Of a DNA stretch of 64,000 nt, positions 8,354-17,214 are shown in pieces. The notes under the pieces are model-generated. The model saw only the letters and a program-made list of their open reading frames with translations. It had not been told where the DNA came from and ran no database searches. The stretch spans positions 1-64,000 of the forward strand of contig JAGXTJ010000044.1 of NCBI GenBank assembly GCA_018333655.1. Reading direction: 5' to 3'. This DNA is from Bacillota bacterium. GTDB taxonomy: Bacteria; Bacillota; UBA994. The first letter of the stretch is position 1. Each line of letters begins with the position of its first letter. The translations under genes were made by a program, and so were the position numbers.

Positions 8354-9598
8354 ATGCGAATCTTGCATACGTCAGACTGGCATTTAGGCCGCTCGCTCGA
8401 AGGACGTAGCCGCTACCAAGAACAGGTGCAATTCGTCAATGAAGTAGCAGGCATAGCCGAAGACGAAGGGGTGCACATGGTCGTCATTGCTGGCGACGTG
8501 TTCGACACCTACAACCCCTCGGCCGAAGCAGAAGAGCTGTATTGTCGGGCCTTAGAGCAGTTAGCTGGACAGGGAAAGCGGTGCGTAGTCGTTGTGGCGG
8601 GTAATCATGACAGCCCGGAGCGCTTGGGTGCTATCCGCCCCCTAGCTCTCCGCCATGGAATTCTAATTGCGGGGCGACCCCAGGAAACTCTCGCGACGAG
8701 TATTTATGGGCATGGCACCAAGGTAGTGCAGTCCGGACCGGGTTTTGTCGAGGTTGCCTGGCCCGACCTGCCATACTCTGCAGTCGTTTCTCACTTGCCC
8801 TATCCGTCTGAGTCTCGCCTAGGGCAACTAATCAGCCCCGTCCTAGAAGAAGGCCAACTGCGCAAGGCCTATGCCGAAATGGTCATCGAGCTACTAGACC
8901 GACAGGCCAGTGCTTTTCGTGCGGACACTGTCAATATTGTCGTATCCCACCTCTTGGCCCTAGGCGGGCTACCGAGTGATTCTGAACGCGCCATCGACAT
9001 CGGGGGCGCGTGTGCTGTGGATTACAAGCGTTTTCCACGCCAAGCCCAGTACATTGCGCTTGGGCACCTGCACCGTCCCCAGCAAATGCGCAGCTCCGGG
9101 CCACAAACGTACTATTCTGGTTCACCTTTGGCCTATAGTTTTTCTGAAACCCTCCAGACAAAAGTCGTGTACGTGGTCGACGTCGTTCCCGGCCAGGAAG
9201 CAGAGGTTAAAGCTGTCTCTTTAAAATCCGGCATACCTCTCGAACGTTGGCGTTGTCTAAATGGGGTAGAGGAAGCATTGCGGCGCTTAGAGGGTCTAGG
9301 TGGTCGACCACTGTGGTTAGAGCTTGAGGTGCATGCCGATAAGTACCTCACTCAGTCCGAAGTTGCCGCGCTGCGACAGGCGCACAGCGGGCTCTTAAAC
9401 GTGCGTTGTATTGTGCCTTTAGGGGAGGCCGACACGCCCGTAGTGGCCCTGTCAGAGATGTCTGTGGCCGAAGTATTTGCCCGTTTTTACAAACATCGCC
9501 TGGCCGGCGCCGTGCCGCGAGATGAGCTTGTCGAGCTTTTTACTGCCCTTGTCCATCAGTCTGCCATGCAGGCGGAAGAGGGAGGGAGCAGCTCATGA
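8354..9598 (+). CDS. sbcD: Nuclease SbcCD subunit D
   Basis: A 414-residue Mre11-type metallophosphoesterase. Seen: all phosphoesterase motifs in order, HTSDWHLGRSLEG at residues 4-16, VIAGDVFDTYNP near 49, VVAGNHDSPERLG near 80, VVSHLLALGG and GHLHRPQ near 238. Known: with SbcC it forms the complex that cuts hairpins and protein-blocked DNA ends. AGGTGATTTAGAC precedes ATG. Its stop overlaps the sbcC start by four bases, indicating translational coupling. The target hairpins of SbcCD are relevant here, as this window contains several long perfect palindromes. Confidence 0.97.
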   Translation: MRILHTSDWHLGRSLEGRSRYQEQVQFVNEVAGIAEDEGVHMVVIAGDVFDTYNPSAEAEELYCRALEQLAGQGKRCVVVVAGNHDSPERLGAIRPLALRHGILIAGRPQETLATSIYGHGTKVVQSGPGFVEVAWPDLPYSAVVSHLPYPSESRLGQLISPVLEEGQLRKAYAEMVIELLDRQASAFRADTVNIVVSHLLALGGLPSDSERAIDIGGACAVDYKRFPRQAQYIALGHLHRPQQMRSSGPQTYYSGSPLAYSFSETLQTKVVYVVDVVPGQEAEVKAVSLKSGIPLERWRCLNGVEEALRRLEGLGGRPLWLELEVHADKYLTQSEVAALRQAHSGLLNVRCIVPLGEADTPVVALSEMSVAEVFARFYKHRLAGAVPRDELVELFTALVHQSAMQAEEGGSSS

Positions 9599-12500
9599 GA
9601 CCGCTAAAGCTATCCTTTTATGGACTCAATAGCTTCAAAGAAGAGCAAGAAATAGATTTCTCCTCGCTCGGCGCTGGCCATGTTTTTGGCATCTTTGGCC
9701 CTACGGGTAGCGGAAAGTCGACCATTATTGACGCCATTACCTTGGCTCTCTACGGTAAAGTTGAACGGGCTCCCGACAAAGTACGGGGCATTATAAACAA
9801 GAGCCTCACCGAGGCTGGAGCGCGTTTTGACTTTAGTATTGGCAGCGGACCACTCTATAAAGTGTATCGGGTAGAGCGCAAGTATGTCAGTAAAGAGGAC
9901 TCAATTTCTTGCCGCATGGCGAGGCTCTGCGAGCTATCGTCCTTGGGGAACAAAGTTCTTGCCGACAAGTCTACCCTTGTAGACGGACAAGTAGAAGCCA
10001 TACTCGGCCTAACGGTAGATGATTTCACACGCGCTGTAGTACTGCCACAAGGAAGGTTTGCCGAGTTCTTGGGTCTCAAAGGCAAGGAGCGTCGCGAGAT
10101 GCTCGGGCGTATCTTTAATCTTTCTGGCTATGGCGAAAAGTTATATTCTCTGGCCAGTAATCGCGCCAAAGAAGTAGAAGCGCGGGTTATGAACATGCAA
10201 AGTGAGCAGCAGGGCCTAGGCAATGCTTCGCGCGAAGCTCTAGGTGTGGCCGAGGCCGAAGTGTCAGTGGCAAAGACCTCTCTCGCTACAGCATTAGAGG
10301 CAGTGGTGGCAAGTAGTAAGGCCTGGGCTGAAGCCCAAGTGATTAGAGAGCTGCAAGATAAGATTAGACACGCTCTAGAGCGGCAGGCTGCGCTAGATGC
10401 CGAATCGTCGCGCCTAGCAGCTTTGCAGGCGAAGCTAGACCGACTCGCTGCGGCAGAAGTGCTGTGGCCGAGCGCGCTCGCTCTTGACGAGTCCACAGTG
10501 ACACAAGAAGCCGCCTTAGAGCGTCAGAGCGCGGTAGTAGCCACGCTTGAGGAGGCAGTGGCACAAGAGGCCTCTTCTCTCATAGCCTTGTCGGCTGCCA
10601 AAACCGCCCGACAAAGGGATGAACCTCGTATCTTAATGCGACAACATGAACTAAAGCGCGCGGTGGTGCTCACTGAAGAACGACGTGGGCTCACTGCCGC
10701 CTTGGCCACGGAACGTCTAGCTCTAAGCGCTGCTGAAACTCGTTTAGAGGTGGCGAAGCAAGAGCTAGCGTCCATCCTGCAAAGAGAGAAGAGAGCGCAA
10801 GAATCCCAAGTGGTTCTGCGCCAAGAGATAGCCGGTACAGAGGTGTTGCCCGAGGAAAGAGTTGCACTCGAGTTAGCGCTGCGCACTGAGGCGGCTTGGT
10901 TAACGCTCGCCAGTCAGTTAGGCGAGAGGCGAAAAGAAGAACACAGTCGGAGCGGTAGCTTAGAAACAGCCAAGGCTACCCTGAGTCAGGCGCGTCAGAA
11001 TGTCAGCAGTCTAGAACAAGAGCATGCCTTGGCCAAGGCCTCACTCGACGAGGTGTTGTCTCGCCACTTACCCGAGGTAGGCATGAGTGAGCACGAGGCA
11101 CACAACAATTATCGACTATCTCTGCAAGACCTCAAGTACAAGGCGGCGGAGGTAGGGCGCATCATCGACAAGCAAGAGACGCTGAATTTAAGTAAGAGTG
11201 CCACGGAAACACAACTTCTCGCCATGCAAGAAACAGCCAGCCGTGCCGAGGAGAGGGTGGATTTCTTGCGCAACCTGGTGGCGGAAAACGAAGCCAAGTA
11301 CAAGGCAGCCAAGGACGCCTGCCTCATTGGTGAGCTAGCAGCACAGGTTTCTCCGGGGGAAAAATGCCCGGTCTGTGGCTCACGTTCCCATCCAGAACTG
11401 GGTACTCGCCTGCCCCCGGCAAACTTAGAGCATTTCGCCGCCGCGACTATGGAGTCCACTACCTTGCTGCAAAAGGCTATTGCCGAACAGGGAGCAATCG
11501 CGGCTAGGGCCGAGGCTCTGCATGTTGGGCTGGCTGATATCTTGCGGCAAATTGAAGTATTAACTGCTGAACGCCTTGCTCTTTTGAAAGATATGGCAGG
11601 GATAAAAAGTTCTTTCCCCGCGGTGTGGAACGCGCTCAGTCTGCCAGAAATTGAGCAAAATATCGCCTTGCTGGCCAAGGACATAGAAAACCGTAGCGAA
11701 GAACGCCGCCTCTGGCAGGGTGCGCTAGACAAAGGGCGCCAAGCGGAGAGAGTTTTAGCCGACAAATTGGCGAGGGGCAGGGAGGCTCAAGCGGTGGCCG
11801 AGCAGCACGTCGCCGGTTTAGAGACGGAATTCACCTGCCTAGTGGCTAAAGTAATGACTATCGCGAATGAAGAGGCTCTAGCCAAGGACGCACTGCAAAA
11901 TATCCTTAAGCAGCACCAAATTAGCGACCTTAAGGAGCAGAGAGAGCTTTTGCAGGGCAAGGACCGCAAGCAGAAAGAGTTAAGTGATACTATGAAGCAG
12001 CTTGAGGCCAAGCTTTTTGAGCTCGTCGCTCTGCGTCAAAATGGGGAGCAAGTCATGGCTTCTACGCAAGAAGGAGCGGCTGCACTACTCATTTCACTAC
12101 GGGGACTTACAGAGCGAGAGAGTATGCTAGCTAAAGAATTAGTTTCCCTAGTTGGCGATGCCGACCCCTTGGTGGAAGCAGCGGTAGCGGAAGCTAGCCT
12201 AGTGGCGCTGAGAGAAGAGGAGACACAGAGCGAAGATAACCACGCCCTGGTCGTTAGCGTTGTCGCGCAAGCGAAAAATGACCTCGCCAGCGCGACAGAG
12301 GCGTTGCGCTTGGCCGATCAGGCTCTCGATAAAGCTAGACTGAGGTTCGCCGAAGCCATGCAGGGTTCTCCCTTCGTTACCCGGTCTGATTTGCACCAGG
12401 CCCGCGAAGCCTTGGGTTCACGCGAGGCATGGATGGCTGAGATTAACCTGCACCGAGAGCAGAGGATGCTCCTTGCTAATGACCTCGACGCCTGGCGCGA

Positions 12501-13194
12501 GGCACTGGCTGGCCGTGCCGTGAGCGAGGCCGCATGGGAGATTGCTCGGCACACTTACCTGCAGGCCGAAGCAACTCGCGATGAGGCAATGCGCCAACTA
12601 GGCCAAGCCGAGGCCAAGCTCGCCGACATCAAGACCCGCCACGCCAGGTACATGAACCTAGCAGAGCTTATCGAGGCACAAGCTAAAGAGCGAGATCTAA
12701 CTATGGAACTAGTGTCTTTACTGCGTGGCAACGCGCTAGTTGAATTTATGGCAGGGGAGCATTTGCAGGCTGTAACGGCTACAGCCACAGAATGGCTACG
12801 CACTTTGTCCTCGCATCGCTATGCGCTCGAAGTCGCCCCTGACGGCGGTTTTCTCATTCGAGACGATGGTCAAGGCGGCTTAAGGCGGCCCGTTCATACC
12901 CTCTCTGGTGGAGAGACTTTTATCACTTCGCTCGCTCTCGCCCTCGCCTTGTCCATGCAGATCCAGCTGCGGGGGAGATTCCCCCTGGAGTTTTTCTTCT
13001 TGGACGAGGGTTTTGGCACTCTAGATGCCGAGCTGTTAGAAACAGTGATGTGCTGTTTAGAGCGCATGCAAGGGCAAAATCTCTCTATTGGCATTATTAG
13101 CCATGTACGAGAGTTGGTAGAACGCATTCCCCGCAAAATAATAGTAACCCCCGCCCAACTAGGGGGCAGGGGTTCGCAAGTGCAAGTTATTTAG
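9595..13194 (+). CDS. sbcC: Nuclease SbcCD subunit C (SMC-like ATPase)
   Basis: A 1199-residue Rad50-type ATPase. Seen: N-terminal Walker A FGPTGSGKSTIIDAIT (about residues 34-49), Q-loop region VVLPQGRFAEFL, long Glu/Ala-rich coiled coils, the zinc-hook CPVC at about 591-594 in the middle, and the C-terminal signature LSGGETFITSLALAL followed by Walker B LEFFFLDEGFGTLD and the H-loop region IISHV. Length and symmetry around the hook are normal. Overlaps sbcD by four bases. Many reverse-strand open frames here are shadows of its alanine-rich coils. Confidence 0.97.
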   Translation: MRPLKLSFYGLNSFKEEQEIDFSSLGAGHVFGIFGPTGSGKSTIIDAITLALYGKVERAPDKVRGIINKSLTEAGARFDFSIGSGPLYKVYRVERKYVSKEDSISCRMARLCELSSLGNKVLADKSTLVDGQVEAILGLTVDDFTRAVVLPQGRFAEFLGLKGKERREMLGRIFNLSGYGEKLYSLASNRAKEVEARVMNMQSEQQGLGNASREALGVAEAEVSVAKTSLATALEAVVASSKAWAEAQVIRELQDKIRHALERQAALDAESSRLAALQAKLDRLAAAEVLWPSALALDESTVTQEAALERQSAVVATLEEAVAQEASSLIALSAAKTARQRDEPRILMRQHELKRAVVLTEERRGLTAALATERLALSAAETRLEVAKQELASILQREKRAQESQVVLRQEIAGTEVLPEERVALELALRTEAAWLTLASQLGERRKEEHSRSGSLETAKATLSQARQNVSSLEQEHALAKASLDEVLSRHLPEVGMSEHEAHNNYRLSLQDLKYKAAEVGRIIDKQETLNLSKSATETQLLAMQETASRAEERVDFLRNLVAENEAKYKAAKDACLIGELAAQVSPGEKCPVCGSRSHPELGTRLPPANLEHFAAATMESTTLLQKAIAEQGAIAARAEALHVGLADILRQIEVLTAERLALLKDMAGIKSSFPAVWNALSLPEIEQNIALLAKDIENRSEERRLWQGALDKGRQAERVLADKLARGREAQAVAEQHVAGLETEFTCLVAKVMTIANEEALAKDALQNILKQHQISDLKEQRELLQGKDRKQKELSDTMKQLEAKLFELVALRQNGEQVMASTQEGAAALLISLRGLTERESMLAKELVSLVGDADPLVEAAVAEASLVALREEETQSEDNHALVVSVVAQAKNDLASATEALRLADQALDKARLRFAEAMQGSPFVTRSDLHQAREALGSREAWMAEINLHREQRMLLANDLDAWREALAGRAVSEAAWEIARHTYLQAEATRDEAMRQLGQAEAKLADIKTRHARYMNLAELIEAQAKERDLTMELVSLLRGNALVEFMAGEHLQAVTATATEWLRTLSSHRYALEVAPDGGFLIRDDGQGGLRRPVHTLSGGETFITSLALALALSMQIQLRGRFPLEFFFLDEGFGTLDAELLETVMCCLERMQGQNLSIGIISHVRELVERIPRKIIVTPAQLGGRGSQVQVI
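13146..13174. terminator. Hairpin at the sbcC 3' end
   Basis: AACCCC-C-GCCC and GGGC-A-GGGGTT form a ten-pair stem with one mismatch in the last codons of sbcC, just before the convergent cysK stop. No clear T-run follows on the plus strand. Plausible as a shared transcript end, but not proven. Confidence 0.35.
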
Positions 13195-13212
13195 AGGTAG
13201 GGGTGGCAGAGT

Positions 13213-14163
13213 TTACGCTCTGACTTCGTCGCAAAACAAATCCGGAGTACTCAAGTACCTTTCGCCACCATCAGGAAGCAGAGTAATTATGGTGCTCCCC
13301 GCGGGGAGCATTTTTGCTACTTCTATCGCGGCACAGACATTAGTGCCAGACGAAATGCCCACAAAGAGCCCCTCTTCTTGCGCTAAGCGTCGCGTCATGT
13401 TGTAGGCGTCTTCGCAAGTCACCGTAACGACTGAATCATAGAGAGTGGTATCAAGGATGACGGGGACAAAACCATCGCCGATGCCTTGCTGTTTGTGGCT
13501 CAGAACAGCCCCACCAGAGAGAATGGCGGCATCGCGCGGCTCCACGGCGACAATCTTGATACTTGGGTATTCCTCTTTGAGGCGGAGGCCTGCGCCAGTT
13601 ATGGTTCCTCCGGTGCCGATGGCCGCTACAAAGGCATCAGGGACGAGAGCACCCAGTTGGCCGATGACTTCTTGAGCGGTAGCAGCATAGTGGATGGCTG
13701 GGTTGGCAGGGTTTACAAACTGCCCGGCTAAAACGTAGCGTGGGTCATCTTGCAGTAACTCAGTGACCTTAGCTTCCGCCATGGCAAAAGTCGCCGTGAT
13801 GTCCTTGCCGACGGGGGTGAGAATAATTTTTGCTCCATAGCTCGCTATGATGCGCCGGCGTTCCTCGCTCATGCAACTAGGCATGACAATAGTGCACTGA
13901 TAGCCCTTAACGGCGGACACTAAAGCTAGTCCGATGCCCTGGTTCCCCGAAGTGAATTCAATGATGTTGGAGTCCGGCTTAAGCACCCCGCGCCGCTCAA
14001 GGTCTTCAATCATACTAAGAGCGGTACGCGCCTTGACACTGCCACCTGGGTTCTGACCTTCAACCTTGACTAAAATGGTTCGTCCTAGGTCTGCCGTTAC
14101 CTTGTTCAGCCGTACCAAGGGGGTGTTGCCGATTGCTTCTAAGATAGTCTGTGAAATTGCCAT
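13213..14163 (-). CDS. cysK: Cysteine synthase (O-acetylserine sulfhydrylase family)
   Basis: A 316-residue fold-type II PLP enzyme expected to make L-cysteine from O-acetylserine and sulfide. Seen: IGNTPLVRL at residues 11-19, PGGSVKAR with the PLP lysine K44, the substrate loop TSGNQG (71-76), the phosphate-binding GTGGTITGAG near 177 and the PLP-ring serine in SSGTNVCAA. Odd: KAR replaces the usual KDR, and SGNQG replaces SGNTG; Bacillota paralogues vary here, so a related beta-replacement enzyme is possible. Start: the second of two tandem ATGs gives better spacing (six bases) from GGAGG; ATG 14166 is the alternative. Confidence 0.9.
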   Translation of the reverse strand: MAISQTILEAIGNTPLVRLNKVTADLGRTILVKVEGQNPGGSVKARTALSMIEDLERRGVLKPDSNIIEFTSGNQGIGLALVSAVKGYQCTIVMPSCMSEERRRIIASYGAKIILTPVGKDITATFAMAEAKVTELLQDDPRYVLAGQFVNPANPAIHYAATAQEVIGQLGALVPDAFVAAIGTGGTITGAGLRLKEEYPSIKIVAVEPRDAAILSGGAVLSHKQQGIGDGFVPVILDTTLYDSVVTVTCEDAYNMTRRLAQEEGLFVGISSGTNVCAAIEVAKMLPAGSTIITLLPDGGERYLSTPDLFCDEVRA

Positions 14164-14236
14164 CATTAACCTCCATGCTGCTAACGCTTATCCTCGTTTG
14201 TAGCTTTTTCGACATCATTTCGCAATATCCTGCTTG

Positions 14237-14265
14237 TTGACTCTCGCTCGTTAAGGTGATAGTAT
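14237..14265 (+). promoter_or_regulatory. Sigma-A-type promoter of T-box-proS
   Basis: TTGACT (14237-14242), a 17-bp spacer, then TAGTAT (14260-14265), immediately upstream of the T-box leader of proS. Five of six matches at -35 and four of six at -10. Confidence 0.65.
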
Positions 14266-14271
14266 TCTTGA

Positions 14272-14480
14272 CAAAGCTACGAAGGGGAGCGTAGGTCTTT
14301 CGCGCTTAGAGAGCTGGCGGTCGGTGCAAGCCAGTGTGCGGTAGACTTAGAACCCGCCCCAGAGCTGCCGGCGTTGAGCCGTGCCGTGTTTCCGCGTTAA
14401 GGGAGCTTGAGTGGGTCGTATTTTGACCAATCAGGGTGGTACCACGGGTGTTTGCCCGTCCCTATTTTAGGGGCGGGCTT
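14272..14480 (+). promoter_or_regulatory. T-box leader (tRNA-Pro responsive) upstream of proS
   Basis: Seen: the invariant T-box core AGGGTGGTACCACGG at 14433-14447, whose GGTACC-type bulge pairs with uncharged tRNA, followed by a terminator hairpin GCCCGTCCC-TATTTTA-GGGGCGGGC (14454-14479) and a short T-rich stretch. Upstream is a stem I with the apical loop GGTCGGTGCAAGCC. In the specifier region GAACCCGCC (14350-14358) both possible codons, CCC and CCG, encode proline, matching the downstream gene. Uncharged tRNA-Pro should allow read-through into proS. Confidence 0.92.
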
Positions 14481-14530
14481 TGTAGTTTTCACCCGTCGCC
14501 AAATTTAAGTATATCAGGGAGGTATGAACT

Positions 14531-15982
14531 ATGTCAGAAAACAAACTCACCTCGCAAGCAGCCGACTTTTCCGCTTGGTACATCGAGGCCATTCAAAAAG
14601 CCGAGCTCATGGATTACGCGCCTGTGCGCGGATGCATCATCTTTAAGCCAGATGGATATGAGCTTTGGGAGCGTATTCAGGCCGGGCTCGACCAACGTTT
14701 CAAGGCGACAGGGCACCGCAATGCCTACTTCCCCATGCTTATCCCCGAGAGTTTCTTGCAAAAAGAAAAAGAGCATGTGGAAGGTTTTAATCCTGAACTG
14801 CCCTGGGTTACTGAAGCGGGCGGCGAAAAACTCGAAGAAAAACTTGCCCTGCGCCCCACGTCCGAAACGATGATTGGCCACATGTACAGCCGTTGGATTC
14901 AAAGCTACAGGGACTTGCCTGTTTTGCTAAATCAATGGGCGAACGTGTTCCGCTGGGAAAAGCGCACCTTGCCCTTTCTCCGCACCTCGGAATTTCTCTG
15001 GCAAGAAGGACACACCGCCCACGCTGACGAAGTTGAAGCGCGAGAAGAAACCATGCGCATGCTAGAGACCTACGCCGAGTTTGCCGCGAGCGAAATGGCT
15101 ATTCCCATGTGGACCGGACAAAAGACACCTTCCGAGCGTTTTGCCGGTGCAGTTGACACCTACTCTATTGAGGGCATGATGAAGGACGGTAAGGCCCTAC
15201 AGGCGGGCACCTCCCACTTCCTCGGCCAGAACTTTGCCAAAGCTTTCGGCATAGAATTCTTAGATAGAGATAATCTGCGTAAGCATGTTTATACCACGTC
15301 GTGGGGTGTCTCTACTCGTTTGATTGGGGCACTCGTCATGGTGCATGGTGACGACAAAGGCCTGGCCCTGCCTCCTAAATTAGCGCCTACGCAAGTCATC
15401 ATGATTCCCATCGGTCCACCTAAATTACGGGCCAAGGTTATGGAGAAATTTTCGACAGTCTTTAGTGTCCTGCAGGCCGCGAAAATCAGAGTGCGCACCG
15501 ATGAAAGAGAAGAAACGCCAGGCTGGAAGTTTAACGAATGGGAAATGCGCGGAGTACCCCTGCGCCTAGAGCTAGGACCCCGTGACGTGGACAGTAATCA
15601 GTGCGTCTTGGTGCGCCGCGACACCGGTGAGAAACTGAGCGTTAGTCTCGATGATTTACCCGCTACCGTAGAGGCTTTGCTTGCTGCCATTCAGACCCAT
15701 ATGTATGAAAAGGCTTGCGATTTTCGTAGTCAGCACAGTCATCTCCACATTGACAATCTAGAGCAGCTAAAGGCCCATATTGCCGAGGCCGAGGCCAAGG
15801 GCAGTCTAGCCGGCTGGGTTCTCGGCGGCTGGTGTGGTAATGATCTTTGTGAGGCGCGTGTGCGTGAAGAGACTAAGTTCACCTCGCGCAACATCCCCTT
15901 TATGCCACCCGTACACAAAGAGAAATGCCTTGTCTGCGACGAAAAAGCCACCCACAGTGTATGGATGGCGCGGGCTTACTAA
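14531..15982 (+). CDS. proS: Prolyl-tRNA synthetase (type 3, archaeal/eukaryote-like)
   Basis: A 483-residue class II synthetase. Seen: class II motif 2 around FRWEKRTLPFLRTSEFLWQEGHTA, the proline-site stretch TSHFLGQNFAKAFGI, motif 3 region GVSTRLIGALVMVHGDD, and the C-terminal zinc-like domain ending CLVCDEKATHSVWMARAY. The absence of the large editing insertion and the presence of this tail mark the ProS type 3 subgroup. It is controlled by the T-box immediately upstream, with GGGAGGT six to eight bases before ATG 14531. Confidence 0.96.
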   Translation: MSENKLTSQAADFSAWYIEAIQKAELMDYAPVRGCIIFKPDGYELWERIQAGLDQRFKATGHRNAYFPMLIPESFLQKEKEHVEGFNPELPWVTEAGGEKLEEKLALRPTSETMIGHMYSRWIQSYRDLPVLLNQWANVFRWEKRTLPFLRTSEFLWQEGHTAHADEVEAREETMRMLETYAEFAASEMAIPMWTGQKTPSERFAGAVDTYSIEGMMKDGKALQAGTSHFLGQNFAKAFGIEFLDRDNLRKHVYTTSWGVSTRLIGALVMVHGDDKGLALPPKLAPTQVIMIPIGPPKLRAKVMEKFSTVFSVLQAAKIRVRTDEREETPGWKFNEWEMRGVPLRLELGPRDVDSNQCVLVRRDTGEKLSVSLDDLPATVEALLAAIQTHMYEKACDFRSQHSHLHIDNLEQLKAHIAEAEAKGSLAGWVLGGWCGNDLCEARVREETKFTSRNIPFMPPVHKEKCLVCDEKATHSVWMARAY

Positions 15983-16034
15983 ACTGCAATAAAGGGATTG
16001 CTGGGTAGAACCAAGCTGTGAGGAGGTCGTCAGC

Positions 16035-16217
16035 ATGATTGGATGCTTGCTGTGGCTCATTCTGTTCGCCATATCGTGGCCCATTGCCCTATTGTTTGTC
16101 GTTATCTATCCTCTAGTTTGGCTACTTCTCCTGCCCCTTAGTTTGCTAGGCATGAGCATTGCCGGTATTTTGGCGATTTTACGGGCGATAATTCTTTGGC
16201 CACTCAGGTTCTTTTAA
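16035..16217 (+). CDS. Small hydrophobic membrane protein
   Basis: A 60-residue protein that is almost entirely hydrophobic, with two predicted membrane spans separated by PLVWLLLLPLS and a short basic end (LRAIILWPLRFF). GAGGAGG with seven to nine bases before ATG 16035 is a strong ribosome site. Its last 14 bp overlap the 3' end of the convergent DMT transporter gene. No recognised family or function; it could be a small accessory membrane protein. Confidence 0.6.
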   Translation: MIGCLLWLILFAISWPIALLFVVIYPLVWLLLLPLSLLGMSIAGILAILRAIILWPLRFF

Positions 16218-17097
16218 GCATCGTCAGCCATACCCCGAGGATGATGAGTGCGCCTCCGAGTAGCATGGTCAAGGTTAGGCGCTCTCCGAGGAGCAAAACA
16301 GCCCAGGCGATGGCGAAAACTGGTATCAAGAAGAGTGTAATCGAGGCCTGTGAAGCTTGCACACGTTCTAAGAGATAGAAGTACGCGACCACGGCGACTG
16401 AGGTCGGGATGATACTCAAGTAGGCAAGAACGGCCAGATGAGTTCCTGTTAAGGGAGCTAGTGCGGGCCAGCCCTCGAGTAGCGCCGCGGCCAAAATTAG
16501 CTGCACAGCCCCTATCGTGGTGGCCCAGGCCACCACGATAGGGGGTTTTTCGTTGCGCAAGATAGCCTTGCTCTGTAGGGTATAGATGCTATACCCTAGG
16601 GCAGCACCGACCACTAGTAAGTTGCCGACACTTTCTCCCCAATCCTGCACCCATTGACCATTGGTAATGACCAAGACCACCCCGCCAAAAGCACAGACTA
16701 AGCCGGCGACTTTCGACCTCGTAAATTTTTCTCCCAGGAGTAATATAGAGAGCACGGCTGTGAATATGGGGTCTAGGGTGCCAAGCAGGGCCGCACTGCT
16801 CGCGCTGGTCAAAGTAAGCCCTAGATTCTGCAAAAAATTATTCACAAAAACACCGACAAAACCAAGGAGCAAGTACGTTTTGTAGCGGCGCTTAAAGGAG
16901 AGAACCATCTCTTGCCAAGAATAAACATATGTTGCGTATGTTAGAAGCACCAAGGCTCCGACGCTAAAGCGTAAGGCGGCCAACGTGGTAGGCGGCAAGA
17001 CATCTAGGAGCAGTTTGGAAAGTGGAAAAACAGTCGACCACAGTAGGGCCGGTGTCAACAAAAGCCATCGCAGTCGAATCTCCCGCTGTTTTTTCAG
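16204..17097 (-). CDS. EamA/DMT-family transporter, apparent CTG start
   Basis: A 297-residue membrane protein with ten predicted helices in two EamA repeats; the second repeat starts near VGNLLVVGAALGYSIY. Seen: LRFSVGALVLL, SSAALLGTLDPIFTAVLSILLLGEK and the mirrored ASITLFLIPVFAIAWAVLLLGERL, hallmarks of drug/metabolite transporters. Start: the first ordinary start in frame (TTG 17061) has no ribosome site, but AGGAGG at 17105-17110 lies seven bases before CTG 17097, giving the basic leader KKQREIRLRW before helix 1, as expected. Its middle contains a perfect palindrome (16509-16544). Substrate unknown. Confidence 0.85.
   Translation of the reverse strand: MKKQREIRLRWLLLTPALLWSTVFPLSKLLLDVLPPTTLAALRFSVGALVLLTYATYVYSWQEMVLSFKRRYKTYLLLGFVGVFVNNFLQNLGLTLTSASSAALLGTLDPIFTAVLSILLLGEKFTRSKVAGLVCAFGGVVLVITNGQWVQDWGESVGNLLVVGAALGYSIYTLQSKAILRNEKPPIVVAWATTIGAVQLILAAALLEGWPALAPLTGTHLAVLAYLSIIPTSVAVVAYFYLLERVQASQASITLFLIPVFAIAWAVLLLGERLTLTMLLGGALIILGVWLTMLKRT
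16509..16550. repeat. Terminator-like perfect palindrome inside the DMT transporter gene
   Basis: CCCCTATCGTGGTGGCC (16509-16525), a two-base CA centre, then its exact complement to 16544, followed on the plus strand by G and five T. On the plus strand this has all features of a strong intrinsic terminator, but it lies within the transporter coding sequence, where it encodes part of a helix (PPIVVAWATTIG). Antisense terminator, accidental codon pairing or insertion relic are all possible. Confidence 0.75.
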
Positions 17098-17104
17098 ACG
17101 ATGC

Positions 17105-17110
17105 CCTCCT
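17105..17110 (-). promoter_or_regulatory. Shine-Dalgarno deciding a CTG start
   Basis: AGGAGG on the minus strand (CCTCCT on plus), seven bases before an in-frame CTG at 17097. No ATG, GTG or TTG lies in frame between it and TTG 17061, which is too far away. This site is the main argument for CTG initiation of the DMT transporter. Confidence 0.7.
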
Positions 17111-17214
17111 CGCTACCTAGAATCGCCAGACAACTACCATACTATATTAACATAGCGTCATAGATTTGACCCGCAAAAGAAACTCTTTGCGGGTCGTCTG
17201 CCTAATCCCTTGGT

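Noticed and set aside
11109-11765. 218-codon reverse-strand frame inside sbcC
   Set aside because: Ser/Ala/Arg-rich shadow of the sbcC coiled coil; sbcC is intact in the other strand and no ribosome site is seen.
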